A DNA stretch of 64,000 bases from Gnetum montanum (GCA_015680685.1 MNCI01008322.1:148278-212277), one strand, 5' to 3'. Positions 9,721 through 22,903 are shown, counted from the first letter of the stretch. The notes: a model not told the origin generated them from the sequence alone. Numbers and translations are program-made.

Positions 9721-12700
9721 CAGAAAATGACTATTCTTTAGAATGAGTCTAGAGAAGACTCAACGGATGAGAAACACATCTTACTCCACCCCATTCACAT
9801 TGAGTCCTTTTCAGTGCAATAAGCTTCCAACTTCATCAGGTTCAAACATGACAACTGTTATGCTCACATAAATAGTAATCCATTGGATCAAGGTATGGAC
9901 TATTTCATAGAAAAGAACTAATCTAGGAAGGCCCTTGATTTATCTCCAAATAGCAGGACAAAAATTGTGCAAAGCTCTATTAGATTCTAGGTCTAGAGTT
10001 AATATGATATCTTAGGACATGTACCAAGCTTGGAACCTCCCACCACTAAAGAAAAGTAACATTTGTTTAAAGCTTGTAGACTAGTTAATCACAGTACTAC
10101 TTGGATAGGTGGATGATGTGATTACCACCATTAGTGGTTGGTCCTATCCTACCAATTTTCTATTAATTCATGTGGGGAAAAATAATGAAGAGTTTCCAAT
10201 TACTATGGAAAGAGCTTAGCTGAGCACCATGGATGCTAAGCTTGGAATTCATGATTTATCCTTGGAAATTTCCAAGGAAGATGAAGCCAGAATCATACAC
10301 AGACGAAGGATTCCATGTATCGCATACAATGATCATAGGTGCAATTGCATGCAAAGAATTTTGGCTATTAAATGGAAAGAGACTAAGGCATGCAATCAAT
10401 GCGTAGAAAGAAATTATGTGCAAAATTGCTTATATGCTAACAAGAGGGCACCTAGTGGCTGATTACTAGTGAAGAAACCAAATTCGATAAGCACAAGGAA
10501 CCAGAAGACCATATCATCAATACCTACATTGCAAAAATAGATAAGTTGGAACAACTAAGGAAAATACACTCTTACCCTTAGAATAACCAAGTAGAAGAAA
10601 CAAACTAGGAACACTTGGAAATCCCAGACATAATGGAATTGGAATCGTTGGAATTGAAAGCCCTACCGGCAACATTAGAATATGCATTTTTGAACAACAA
10701 GAGGCTGGTAATTATCAATGCCAACCTAGACAAGGAGTAAAAAGGGAAACTACTAGAAGTGCCCAATAGATGGCCTATGCCATTCGCATGGTCTTATGAT
10801 GATATCATAGGAATTGATTCACAAATTTGCCAACATTGGATATACACTGATCTTGTAGTCAAACCAAAATGTCAACCTCAATGGAGACTTAATCCTAAAC
10901 TCAAGGAGGTAGTCAAGTAGGAATTGGAAAAGCTGCTAAAGATAGAATTCACTTATGCAATTTTGGATAGTGAATGGGTAAGTCCTTTGGTGATAGTTCC
11001 AAAGAAGGGAGGCAATTGACATGTTTACATCAATGTTTGGCTATTGAATTCAACCATGTTTAAGGATCATTTCCCATTGCCATTTGTTGATCAAGTCTTG
11101 GACATAATTTTAGGACATGAGTACTATAGTTCTATGGATGGGTACATCGGATATAATCAAATTTGCATTGCACTGGAGGAGCAAGGGAAGACCATGTTCA
11201 CTAGTCCATGGGGAATGTTTTCTTGTAGATAGATGCCTTTTGGTTTGTGCACTAGTAACCTTCTAGAGACTAGTTTTAAGCATCTTCCAAAAGTAGATAG
11301 GTAATGGTGTTGAAGTTTTCATGGATGATTTCTCCACATATAGGCTAGATTTCAAATAAGCTTTGGATTTGTTAGAGTAAGTACTTAAAAGATGTGTTGA
11401 AGCTAATCTAAAGCTCAATTGGTAGAAGAGCCATCTCATGGTCTAGGAAGGTATAGTATTGGGACACAAAATCTCCCAAAGGGATATAGAGGTAGATCCT
11501 AAAAAAATTAGAGTTATCCAAAACATCACTCAAAAAAGTCACAAATAGTAGAAGATGTGAGATCTTTTTGGTATCATACAAAATACTATAGAAGATTTAT
11601 CAAAAACTTCTTGAAAATAGCCAAACTGCTAGTAAAACTCACAAAGTAGGATGCACCTTTTGAGTGGACTAGGTTATGTGAAAAGGCATTTGAAACTTTG
11701 AAGTAGAACCTAGTTGAGATACTAATCCTCCAAGCTTCAGATTGGTCAAGACCTTTTCATAGTATGACTAATGCCTCTAACTATGCACTTGGTTGATGAT
11801 AAAAAGAGACCTACTACATACACTGTGCTAGCAGGAGCATCACTGGAGCATAACTAAACTACATCACAATTGAAATGGAGTTGATGGCTATGGTGTATGC
11901 ACTTGAAAAATTTAGACATTATGTGCTTGGTTACAAGATCTATGTCCACACAGACCATAGTGCCATCCAATTTTTAATGAACAAGCTAACGGTTAGTCCC
12001 AAAGTGATAAGATGACTTATGATTCTTCAAGAGTTTGACATCACAATGATTGATAAAAAAGGGACAAAAAATGTTGTAGCTAATCATTTATTAAGGTTGA
12101 AATGGGATGCAGACAATTGAGTAGAGAACCCTTATTAGATCAATTTCCTGATGAGGACCTCTTCACTAGAATGACAAAGGCTGTAAATTTAGTAGAACAG
12201 CCATGGATTGCAGAGTACTTGATGTATCTCACCACACAAGAGCTTCTTGTTGAATGGAATAGAAAACAACGTGAACCATTCCTTGAAAAAGCTAAAAAAT
12301 ACATGGAAATAAATGGCAACCTATACAAAATTTGTGCATATGGGCTTGTTAGATGGTGTGTGCTTGATCATGACCAAAAAAGAGTGTTACAAGATGCCCA
12401 TGAAGGTCCATGTAGTGGCCAGTATGTAGGGTGTAGAATAGCATTTAAGTTACCAATGGTAGGCTAGTTTTGGCCTACTTTATTCAGAGATGCCCACATT
12501 TTTTCCTAATCATGTGAACAGTGCCAAAGAGATGGAGGAATTATGGCCAAATATGAAGGACCATAACATTGGATACAGCTGTTGGATCCTTGTGATATGT
12601 GGGGAATTGATTTTATGGAGCCTATTCAATTAATGTCAAATGGAAAAACATACATTATTGTGACTATGGATTACTGCACAAAGTGGGCAGAGGTAGCAGT

Positions 12701-13550
12701 AGTAAAGGATTGTATAGAAAAAACACATGTTAAGTTTTTCCAACAATATGTGGTGAATCAATTTGGAGTATCCAGAATGGTAATATCAAATAATGGGACC
12801 TACTTCATTGGTGCTACCTTTAAGAAAATCATGGAACAACTTGGGGCTAATCATAAATTAACAACACCATATCATCCCTAAGAAAATGGTTAAGCTACAA
12901 TTACTAACCACAAAATTACTAGAATACTTACTAGGACAGTTAGTAGGTTTAGACGTGATTGGAGTAGAAAATTAAATAATGCTCTATGGACCTATAGAAC
13001 ATCTTGGAAATTACCTATAGGGTACACCCCATATGAGTTAGTCTATGGAAAGTTTTTGACACTTCCAATCCAGGCAGAGCTTCACACTTTAGCTACTACT
13101 AGTGAACTTAACCTTGATTTAAGTTTAGCACAAAAGGAATGTCTAGTGAATCTGAATCTTTTAGATGAAAATAGATAAGTAGCACTTATGGGTAGTGAAG
13201 TCCAAAAGCACTACTTCAAACTTAGGCATGATTCATGGATAAGAAATGTAATCGTACAACTGGGTGACAAGGTCCTCTATTACAATCCTAGTCATTTACC
13301 CCAAAAGGCTAAATTTCAGACACTTTGGGAGGGACCATACATAGTACACATCACTTATCCATTTGGTGCCTTACATATTCATCACCCATCTAGCCGACAT
13401 AAGCCTATCCTTGCCAATAGCTAACAAGTCAAACCATACTATGAGTACTCAAAGAAATCTACCCAACCTACTCACCAATCTTCCACTTATTCTATTTTCC
13501 ATTTTCATGATCTTCATAATAGTCATGGGGGTGTCCATTTAAACTTGTAG
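9721..13550 (+). pseudogene. pol: Element B pol: PR, RT, RNase H, integrase, broken
   Basis: Protease lies near 9968-10300; the catalytic DSG is DSR (LLDSRSRVN). RT lies at 10790-11640, with FKDHFPLPFVDQVLD, a SPWG block and an intact catalytic FMDD at 11318-11329. RNase H lies at about 11690-12080 (VYALEKFRHYVLGY, TDHSAIQFLMNK). Integrase lies at about 12100-13430: zinc segment ending CEQCQRDGG, DFMEP core, then SNNGTYF where the second catalytic Asp would be expected, and a C-terminal LYYNPSHLPQKAKFQTLWEG block. Many stops are TAG in place of Gln. The frame ends after GGVHLNL at 13548-13550, where the coding sequence overlaps a PPT-like ATAGTCATGGGGG (13519-13531). Confidence 0.88.
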
Positions 13551-15629
13551 GGACCTTACTAATTTTTTTATTTTCTTAATTTTCATTTTCTTTTTATTTT
13601 TCACATTCTTTTACATTTTTCTCATTTCTTCAATTTTTCACATTTTTAAATATTTTTCAATTCTTTAACATTTTTCATTCTTTATACTTTTTCATAAGTT
13701 TTACCATCTTCCCCATTTCTTTTATACCTTGTTTCAAACCTTTTGTAAATAATTTTTGATCATTAATAAAACACATTTAAATAAAGGCAAGATGTAGTCC
13801 AATAAGGTGAAAATTTTCCTATGAAATCAAGTCATAAGAAATTGATTATTTGCATAGTGAGCACACATCATTCATCCATCCATTCCAATAATAAGAGGTT
13901 CTTACAATGGCCATAATGATATTCTTTCCATCATTAGACTAAGAATAAACTTGTGGTCATTATGCCCGGATAGAAAAAGTGAAGAACCAAAGGGGAATGA
14001 AAAGGGTGTGACATCAAGGGGACTTGTAGATTCTTTTTGGATTATTATTGTAAGTTCTATTATGTTACTAAGGTTGTATTATATTCTTGCAGATCTAACA
14101 AAAAATGGAAGTAAGAATAAAATAAGTGCTGCCTTAAAAGGGTTGACACAAATAAAAAATAAAAGGCACAAAATAAATTTATGGGGGGTCCCACTAGAAA
14201 GACATGTTACCCATGCTTGAAGGTAGGCAACTTCTCATGAGTATAAAAAAAAATAAACAAGTGCTATGAATAAACTCCTCCCTTGGACAATACACTAAGT
14301 GACAATACTCCTTGTAACATTAATACTCTTACAATTATAATTCCATGAGATGAAGCAATGTGATGTCATTGGATGTGGTTTGGACTTGGTTTGAATCTTA
14401 GACAGAAAGGATAATGATTACTTTAACCACTAATAAAACATAAGAATTCATTATGCCTATGGTAAAACACCTCATGTCCTGATTTTTACAATTCCTTCCA
14501 AACTCATTTCATCTCAATGTTCGAATAATCATAACTTATGATTTTGTATAGCATAGTGTTATACTCCTAATATGGTGGTACTAACATGTGTGTCTTGCTA
14601 AACAGGTATGTGTTACATTCAACTCCTTAAGTGCCTAATGACACTTTTAGGCATGGTTATACAAGGGCATTAAGGGCTAGAGCCTACTTTAGGGAGGACC
14701 CACATGTATAATTGTTGTATCTTATACCTGCCAAGCAATTCCACATCATCTTGAGCCTTCCAATTCTACTAAATAACAATAAATATTTCCCATATCATTC
14801 ACACTATTCATTCTAATGACATAACACCATTGTCTATCTCATTCATTCCATCAACACCTCATACAATTTCATAGCTCAATATTTCTTAATCATAGATTTT
14901 CAATGCTTATTTCTCATAATTGAAGCATCATCTCCATTTCAAGGCCCTTTCAACATGATGCATATCTTCCAACTATCCTATGGGACTCAATTTTTTCTGA
15001 GAAAAAAATTTAGAAATTTTGATTTTTTCTATGGTGACATCACATCTACGATACTATAGGCACCTATGATATTGCATCTATGATGTCATATTTACAATAT
15101 CACACATATAAAAACTATATATATTGCAGGGGAGTTAGACAAATTTTTCATTTCTGAATTTCATAAGAAGGGAATTATTGCCAATTTTTCTTTGTAGCTA
15201 AGAGCTATGACACTCCATCTTCTAGTGCTCATAACTTGCTCATTATTACCTTGATTTGCATGATGTTCAAATCTACATGATCCCAGACTGATCACCTTAG
15301 TTGTGGGGGGATGCTAGTAAGGGAAATTTGAGTCGATTTTTTTTTTGAAATTGCTAACAACTAGAAGGAATTATAGGGGTAAGTCTAAGGAGACATATCA
15401 AGAACTTAAAAATTAAATCACCCATGTTAAGGCTAAAATAACTTTAAGAAGACTTCTAATTGTCATGTCACTTGTTTAAAGTACTAATGGGGTTGTTATT
15501 AAAACATTTTCTAACTCTACAATTGTAATGAACTAAGAACTCGATATAACTAAAGGTATGAGTAAGGTATCAAATTGTTGCTCATTTATGAGAATACTCT
15601 AGTGATTCCAAATCCTTGATTGATTGTAG
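13551..15629 (+). other. Element B pol-ORF3 spacer, non-coding
   Basis: About 2.1 kb without a supported ORF. The first part is T/C-rich (13550-13740). A conserved block at 14664-14702 (GAGCCTACTTTAGGGAGGA core) is shared with the spacers of C, E and F. A PPT-like CTTAGTTGTGGGGGG lies at 15296-15310. The spacer ends in TTGATTGTAG directly before the ORF3 ATG. Confidence 0.65.
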
Positions 15630-18370
15630 ATGGCTCCAAAAAGAGGAGCACAAGGAGAAGTTCCACAATTGACAAGCAAAAGATCATGAGACTATGGAAG
15701 AGGGCAAGCGAGTAAGCAAAATTTGTAAGTAGAATAAGGAGAATAGGAGGCACAATCCTTTAGCATTCATCAAAAAACTTCTACCACAGAGTAATCTGCT
15801 TGAGTAGAAGCAGATGTTCCACTAGTGCTCATCTAGGAACAAAAACTTACACTATCACTTGAATGCCTTTAGGCTATTTAGAAAAAATTCATCATGTCAA
15901 TAGTCATTGTGGAACCCAACTTTGGTTCATTTTTGGAATTTGGTCTAGAAGTTGTTAAGGACCAACTTTAGTCATCTCTTTTATGGCCTACTTTGATAAA
16001 CAATGAAGAGTGGTATTTGGGAGAAACACTCCAGTTTTGAAAAAATTGAGAAGCTAATGCTACAATACAAATTAAAGGCATAGTAGTATCTTACTTAGTT
16101 AAGGAAATCATAGAGGTATTGAATGTGCCTAATCAAGGAGCAAAGGTGGCACAAATATCAATTAGATCTGACACAGATGTTAGGAAGTTGTGGTTGTAGC
16201 AGGCATATGGAAAGGAAGATAAATAATACAGTGAATTAAATGCAGAAGAAAAGATCTATTTCAAAATTGGCACTTATCACCTATTTCCTACCAAGAGATT
16301 GCATCGAATCTCTACATATGTGGCCAGAGGGAGTGAAATATTAATGGGAAAGTTCAATGTGAACATCACTCATCTCTACTTCATAGAAATCCAAAGGCAA
16401 TTCAAGGAGAAGAAGGTATACAAGTTAACACATCTATTCCCTTGCCTTATCCAAAAGTTATGCAAATGACCTAGCATCCTAGGGTATACAAATGATGCAT
16501 TAAGAAAGGCATAGAATGCTTCATATGTCGAAATGCTCAAGCTAGTGCCTCCCAAAAAGGACCAATTAGAAGAACAACTAGGCATTGAGGAGGCTACCCA
16601 AACCAGAAGACAACAACAACAACAATCACAAGTTTCACAACCACCGTTGCAAGATTATAGATCTTTAATGAGTCATCTGTAGAAAATTACAGAAACTATT
16701 AGTTGGGAAAGTAGAGAAGAGGCCAATCTATTCAAATTTATTGATGATGCAGCTAGACCAACCATTTCAACAAATCCTACTAGTGGAAAAATATTATTGT
16801 AGTTAGGAGGAGAGGCCTAGTGGCCACAACAGGTTTTTGGGAATGCTACATCATTCTAAGTGATGTTTGAATCTAGAGAAGGAGCCATAATTGTGGTCAT
16901 GCAACACCATAATGCAATGAGAGTTACAGAAGTGATCACAGATCATATCAAAGAATCATTTAATGTACCTATTGTGCCACTAGATGACGTTTCCAAAAAA
17001 AAGATGGTCAAATGCTGGTTGGTACCTCTATGACTCCTACAGAACATGAAGATGTGTTAGATACACTATTGTAGATAGGACAAGTTATGACAAATCTCTT
17101 TGATATTCCTAGTGATGTCACTGCAATACAATTTGAATTAATTACCACTAAACAAAAATTAATCATGGCTAAAACAAGGGTAGAGCATGTTGAGAATGAG
17201 CTTTGCTAATTACAACTAGAGTTTGTAGCCCTGAGAGTAGAAAGGAGAGATCTAACTCAGCTCATAGCACCAGATTAGATAGCACAATTCAGAACTAAGC
17301 AGATCAATTTCCTCTTTAAGAACAATAAAGACATAGAAAATGAGAAAGAGTAGGTAGTATGAAATCTTTAGTAGTTGAAGCCCAATCATATGCCCATGCC
17401 AAAGCACTTACTTCCTTATAGGAAGAAAGGAAACAACTTGCTATAGACAACATGAGGTTGACCATAGTAGAAAAGTAGAAAAACATTCTAGAAGAAAGTA
17501 TCCATTAGTTGAGAGAGAAACTGATGAGGGTTAACCAAGATATGAGCTATCTTGCAAGAGAAAACATAACCCTCTCCATGAAGGAGGTATGCATCATATG
17601 TCAAAATTCAGCAATCAAAATTAGCAGATGGCAGAATGAGGCAAAGAAGCATAAACGACTCAAGGAATACTTCCAAGATTAGGTGGGAATGTATAAAAAA
17701 ATCAATGAGAAAGAGATCCAAATGGCGAAGGCTAGAATTAATTCAATGTTAGCAAAAAATTTAGAATGGCAACCCATCTTGGATAGCATGACCCACACCT
17801 ATAAAGCAAAAGTGAAAAATAAAGACCTGTAGATAGAGGACTTGAAAGAAAACATGGTGTTAGCAAACCTTTGTCATGTTAATTTGGCCATGTTAATAGT
17901 AGGTGGGCCCAGAAATGAGCTAGAACAATAAGTAGCAACCACTTATGCCTTATATGAGAAAGAGTTTGAAAACCACAAAGATGCTCTACAAAAACTTCAG
18001 GTAGCAAACTCAAAACTAGAAGCAGTTAAGGTTGGCCAGCAAGGGTAGAAAGATGTAGTAGCAAATCTAGCTAGAAGATTAATAGAAAATCATGAACTCA
18101 GAAAAAAGGCTAGAAATTTTGAAGAATAGAGATGATAGTTTGCATCATGGTATGTTAAAGCTAATCAAATGTTTCTGCAACTGCCATGTTTGTGGAATGT
18201 GCCATCTCCATCAAACATTAGCTCATTGACATGGATAGTTCACGATTTCAGAATGGAGGAAGAGAAGCTTTAGGCACTCCTAAATTGCAATAAGTTTAGC
18301 CACCACCACTTGGAACAACATAAGGCTACACTAGCTTCATTAACTTTTATTTTTTTTGTCATGTCATAAA
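15630..18370 (+). pseudogene. Element B ORF3: plant-transposon-type protein with long coiled coil, broken
   Basis: The start is ATG 15630 (MAPKRGAQGE), placed by alignment with element A and by the TTGTAG directly before it. Order of parts: basic N-terminus; globular domain 15850-16560 (FGSFLEFGLE, EEWYLGETLQF, YHLFPTKRLHRIS, FPCLIQKLCK); Gln-rich stretch 16600-16680; a block with SREGAIIVVMQHHNAM near 16870-16910 that aligns with DGEGATVLVMQHQ-type sequence in A and E; coiled coil about 17060-18130; tail at 18160-18340 (LPCLWNVPSPSNISSLTW, EEEKLALL after a stop). The length, about 900 codons, matches A and E. No membrane or signal segment is seen. Multiple TAG/TAA stops are present. Confidence 0.7.
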
Positions 18371-18504
18371 ATGTGTCATTTTTGTAAACTCTACTACAAC
18401 ACTATAGAGTCATGTATATAAAAGTTACTATCATGAAAACTTACCTCCCAATTTTGTAAGAAACTCCATCCTCATTTTGTTTTAGCTTGAGGACGAGTTT
18501 TTAG

Positions 18505-18519
18505 TTATTTGTGGAGGTA
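18505..18519 (+). promoter_or_regulatory. Element B polypurine tract
   Basis: TTATTTGTGGAGGTA abuts the 3' LTR TG and is preceded by the conserved CTTGAGGACGAGTTTTTA block. It is more diverged from CAGTCATGGGGGTA than the PPTs of C and F. Confidence 0.75.
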
Positions 18520-19401
18520 TGATAAAGTCAAAAATTTTGCAGTAATGATATCGTAGTTATGATATTGTATCTATGATGTCGTAGATAAGTTATTGTATCT
18601 CAGAATATGTTATCATATAAATGATATCATGGAGTGTGTATCAGCCTATATAAGCAACACTTAGGCACACAGAACTAAGGAGATACATTAGCATAGTAAT
18701 AGAGCTCTTTCAGTTTGTTTTCTTGAATTTAGTACTTAGCAATGTATGCCTATAGTGTGATGTTTTGTAATTGAACAAAGTCTTTCTTTGAGTGTGATGT
18801 ACTTGGATGCATTGCATGCATGGCAATAAAGATCAAGATTACTCTACATCATTGCAGCCACACTTATTTTTATCTTTGTTTCCAATTGGTTCATTGTTTA
18901 TTATTTTCATAGTTAATGTTTACCATTACTTGCAATTTACTTTTAATGTTGTTAAGCGGAACGAGTACGACTAATCTCAAGCACATAAGTGTAATTACTT
19001 GGTAACCTAGTAGTACTATCACTTGGTACATCCAGTAGTATGGTACTTGGTAATCCCAATAGTAGTTACACAAAGTCCAAGGTGTGACCGAAAGATCAGG
19101 ATTGGCTGCTGATCACATAGGCTAGTTTAGATTTGTTTCACTGTTACTTAGATTTATAAACCTTTACTTTCACTTCATGTTTACTAGGAGCCTAATGGCC
19201 AATTTAGCATCAATATCATATACTTCACTATGAGTTAAACCATATGCATTGATTTTACAAACTCATGTGGGAAGATAATGATCATGAATGCCAATCAATT
19301 ATTGGTATAATCACATTGCCTTATTTGTGGAGTTTGATTGAGATTTCATGTAAACACTCATATCTCATATGGTTGGGTGTTAAGTACTCCACTGCCCATC
19401 A
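18520..19401 (+). repeat. Element B 3' LTR
   Basis: 882 bp, TGATAAAGTCAAAAATTTTG to GCCCATCA, homologous along its length to 6350-7197. It keeps the AATAAAGA poly(A) motif at 18825-18832; the upstream arm is TCTTTCTT (18781-18788), one mismatch. U3 has a fuller GATATCGTAGTTATGATATTG repeat set than the 5' copy. Confidence 0.9.
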
Positions 19402-19403
19402 CC

Positions 19404-19535
19404 TCCTTACTATAATCTACATGAAACACATGTAAGAAGGATTAGAATACCTTCACAGTAGAGAAAACCACCTTAGTACCATATACAATTAAGTTGGAAC
19501 ATGAGATCCATGTTGCAAAGCACATTGTTCGAACC
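19404..19535 (+). repeat. Dispersed repeat, copy 1 (split by element B)
   Basis: CTTACTATAATCTACATGAAACAC and what follows aligns with copy 2 at 21303-21435. The few bases of copy 2 that precede this point (CTAACTCCTACC...) resemble the left flank of element B at about 6330-6349, so element B appears to have inserted into this repeat. Confidence 0.6.
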
Positions 19536-21302
19536 AACAAAAAATTTCAATTAACAAATTTTTTATTCAAAACCATTAATAATTATTGTTAATGTGTTAA
19601 CCTACCATTAACCCATGATTTACACTACTTGTGATATTTTAGTGAGGTTTCCAACATTTTAGAATAACTATAAGATTGACATTAACTTAAACTAGCCATT
19701 AAGGCCTCTTGTTGTAAATCTTGCCTCTTCAAACCTACTCATGATTGATCAATAGTTGGGTAGCGTTTGTGATTAGTATCAATCCTATAGCTATCCTAAA
19801 GCCCTAGCTCCCCACTATCGTCATAAAAAAGGTTTGATATTTATTGTTTCACGTAAGTGATGGATCATCTATAATGTTCACTTACCAACTATTCCTGTAT
19901 CAATTGTCTTCTTCCAAATCATTTAAGAAACACTTATGTAATTCTTAGAATCAATATAAATAATACTAGCTTAAGGTACCAAAAATACAAGGTATTATAG
20001 TAATCAAATGATCTTATGAAACTAACCTCTAGTAATTTTCTCAATTTTTATTTGACCAGATTAGCATTCAATTTTATAACAATGTTGTATATCATAATTT
20101 ATTTGCTTAGTCCAAGCATGTTTTTGTAATGCCAAGAGAAAATATTCTTATGCTCATTTAGAACCTATCTTAGTTTCCATTTATCTCTTTTATTCAAATG
20201 ATTTTCCATTGTGATGATCTTTAATTGGTTACCGACCTCTATATAAAAGTCCTCTATGTCATGTTGTTAAATTATATATTTCCTAATTTTCCTTTATTTT
20301 ATTTTCTTAATTTTTGATGATATTTGCTTCTTCTAACTCACTTTTATTATCTAATTTGCATGAGAGATATATGCATGATTAAATTGACAATATGTCACAT
20401 TGTATGATATGTGGACGACTAGATCTAGCTCCTTGAAAAGTGCCATTAACAACCCTGCAAGAAAGTGATGAGCCACATTTCCATCCTTTTAATAAGCGTC
20501 AAGGCAAATACTATAATCATAATTCAACATCAATCTAGAATAAGGTGAGGTGGATACTAGATTGAAAAGTTTAGGTTTTTAAGGGAAATAATTCAAACTA
20601 GACACAAGCATTGTGAAGTAAGGTAAGTGGTGCATATTTTTTCAATTACCAGTGTTGCATTTGCTTTTGATTTTTGTAAGAAAAATAGTAAGGTTTAACT
20701 CTTACAATTTGGATATGAGATTTTCTAAGGATTTTCAAATTTTAGGAGACTTTAGCATAGTTGATGAATTTCTTCATTTGATTATTTGTAGGGTTTTTTA
20801 GCATTCATGGAAGGAAGCAAATAAGCTAAAGAAATATGTCATCATGATGAGTCATATGAACCCTTTGATAAAGAAATGGAGGATGTTAAAGAGCAAAGCC
20901 TAGAAAAGGTTTAGGGCAATAAGGATGAAGGTTCCTCTAGTGCCAATTCTCACATCGTAAAAATTACACTTGGAAATTTAATTAAAAGCTTGATCATCCT
21001 TGGGGAATGACAAATAGATCTTAATTGCTCAACAAAGCCTTAGGTAGTTTGAATACTTATAAACCATGGAAAATGAATGCAAACCTTAAAAACTTTTTAA
21101 CTTCAAAATCACTTGAAAATTCATATTAATACAATTATGCCCACTTAGGTCTTGATATGTCATAACATTAAAACTTAAAGGTAAAGTCCATATGTATGGT
21201 CAAATTACAATCCATAGAGTGGCCAACATGATAAAGAAAAATCATAATTGATTATTCTACATCCTAGGTTACTCCTTCTTCTAACTCCTACCTTGAAGCT
21301 TC

Positions 21303-21435
21303 TTACTAAATCTACATGCAACACATGGAGGAAGGATTAGAACACCTTCACAATAGAGGAAATCCACCTTGAAACTCCCTTGAACATGATTTTTAGATGG
21401 GGCTCATGCTACAAAACAAACTATCAAAACAAAAT
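21303..21435 (+). repeat. Dispersed repeat, copy 2
   Basis: ACTAAATCTACATGCAACAC ... GGAAGGATTAGAACACCTTCACA aligns with 19404-19535 with many substitutions. It is in the same orientation. The element type is unknown. Confidence 0.6.
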
Positions 21436-22037
21436 AGTAAATAACTTAATATTTTATTTTATATGTTTAGAGAGAAAATCATATTATTTTATTTTATATT
21501 AATATTTTATTAATTGTTAATTCATTTTATTGTTTAATCTAATAAACTTCGAGTGTGAATATCTTTATTTCTAGATGTCTGATTAAGAAGAAACAAGTAT
21601 CATTAGAAATGTAATTTTATTAGTGATCCAATTAGTCGAATTTTTTAATATCTATATTTTTGTGCTTGCATTTGTTTTTATTTTTATTTATTTTACAACT
21701 ACTTTCTAAATTAGTAAATCAAGGTTAAATCTAGATCTTTGAGGTTTCACTGCATTTCTATTAGTTATTTATAGGATTTTATAGATAATTAATAGGGATG
21801 TTACACTAAGGATCCTTATTAAAATTTTCATTTCAACTCTGACAATTTTTCTTTAAACTAATAAAGCCATCCTTTTAAAAATTAAACTAAATAGTGACAA
21901 TTTAGTGCTCCATATATCCTTTTCTTAGTTATATCTTCAAAATGTTAACAATTCCTTGCAGTGGAGAAAGTAAAAACTTAAATGAGATAATTTTTGAGAA
22001 TATATCTCTAGAGATATGAAGATCATGAAAAAGTAGT

Positions 22038-22887
22038 TGATGAGTGGTGAGGTATCTCTATGCTCAACCATACGAATACGAGCATCCACGCACAATTCGG
22101 TCGAATTCCAAGGACTAAGTCCTTATGCACCTTTGTGGAACAAGGATGGGTTGATTAATTGTTGTCTTCCCAAGCTTACTTATATAACACGATTGTATGG
22201 TTAAGTAAACTTGAGGTACATGATTTTTATAGTTTTTATGTTTTTATGTCCTAGTGCTATAAAGGGAGGAGAGATATAACTAAGTAACTAATTTTAATTT
22301 AACTACTCAACTATGCTTTAACTAGTCCTAACACCAGCATCCATTCTCACTTACCATACACATTCTAAACTAGTGCAACACTACTGGGATTACTAAACAC
22401 TAATCATTACTAGGTTACCAAGCATTATACGCATGCTGGAAGTGATCATACTGAGTGTGCTTACTTAGGAGAGTTGTAGGGTGAGAGAGAGAACATTAAT
22501 TAACTAAGGAAAGCATTAAGTAATAGTAATTAACATTAATTAATATATTCTAAATGCTGCAAGGTTTATCGCAAAGTTCATCTTTATTGTTGTACACAAG
22601 GTGTGCTCAGGTACACAATGCTCAAATAAAGATCCATTCACTTTATGACTCCTACTACGGGCACTTAGAAATAATTCTATCTTTGGAAAGGGAAAAAGGA
22701 AAGAGTTTGGGTAAGGGACTAAGACTAACTATACAAACTAAGTGCACCCACCTCTTATTTATAGGCAATGAGGGAAGCCCCAATATCGTGTATGTGATAT
22801 TGCTTAGAAGGCTCCGATATCGCATATGTATATCACTTATGCAATATCACGTACTCAATATCGTGTATGCGATAATGTGGCTCATCA
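22038..22887 (-). repeat. Element C 3' LTR
   Basis: 850 bp; read on the plus strand it runs TGATGAGTGGTGAGGTATC to GTGGCTCATCA. It contains the paired motif ATCTTTATT/AATAAAGAT (22580-22633), a TATA-like CTTATTTATAGG near 22754 (antisense TATAAATA) and GATATCGCATATG-type palindromes near 22825-22872. Confidence 0.92.
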
Positions 22888-22903
22888 TACCCCCATGACT
22901 AAA
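22888..22903 (-). promoter_or_regulatory. Element C polypurine tract
   Basis: On the minus strand TTTAGTCATGGGGGTA abuts the LTR TG, preceded by GAACTTGAGGACAAGTTCTC. Confidence 0.8.

Larger units (their letters stand above)
6350..19401 (+). mobile_element. Element B: structurally complete Athila-like Ty3/gypsy retrotransposon with ORF3
   Basis: This is a 13.05-kb plus-strand element with paired LTRs (6350-7197 and 18520-19401), a tRNA-Asp-type PBS, gag, pol (PR, RT, RNase H, integrase), a ~2-kb spacer, ORF3 and a PPT. The TSD is cctct (6345-6349) against cctcc (19402-19406), 4 of 5 matching. A dispersed repeat near 21.3 kb carries an empty-site-like version of the junction, which supports these boundaries. 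Every ORF is broken, largely by TAG codons where related copies have Gln, so the element is inactive. Confidence 0.92.
19402..22037. other. AT-rich stretch between elements B and C with a dispersed repeat
   Basis: No gene is recognised. A short possible coding remnant on the plus strand near 20840-21000 (YEPFDKEMEDVKEQSLEKV, then VKITLGNLIKSL) has stops and no family I can name. A diverged ~130-bp sequence occurs twice, at 19404-19535 and 21303-21435. The TSD of element C (gtagt) is at 22033-22037. Confidence 0.5.

Noticed and set aside
22554-22898. Plus-strand 114-codon ORF
   Set aside because: It lies in the 3' LTR of C, antisense, and has no counterpart in the LTRs of F or the solo LTR.
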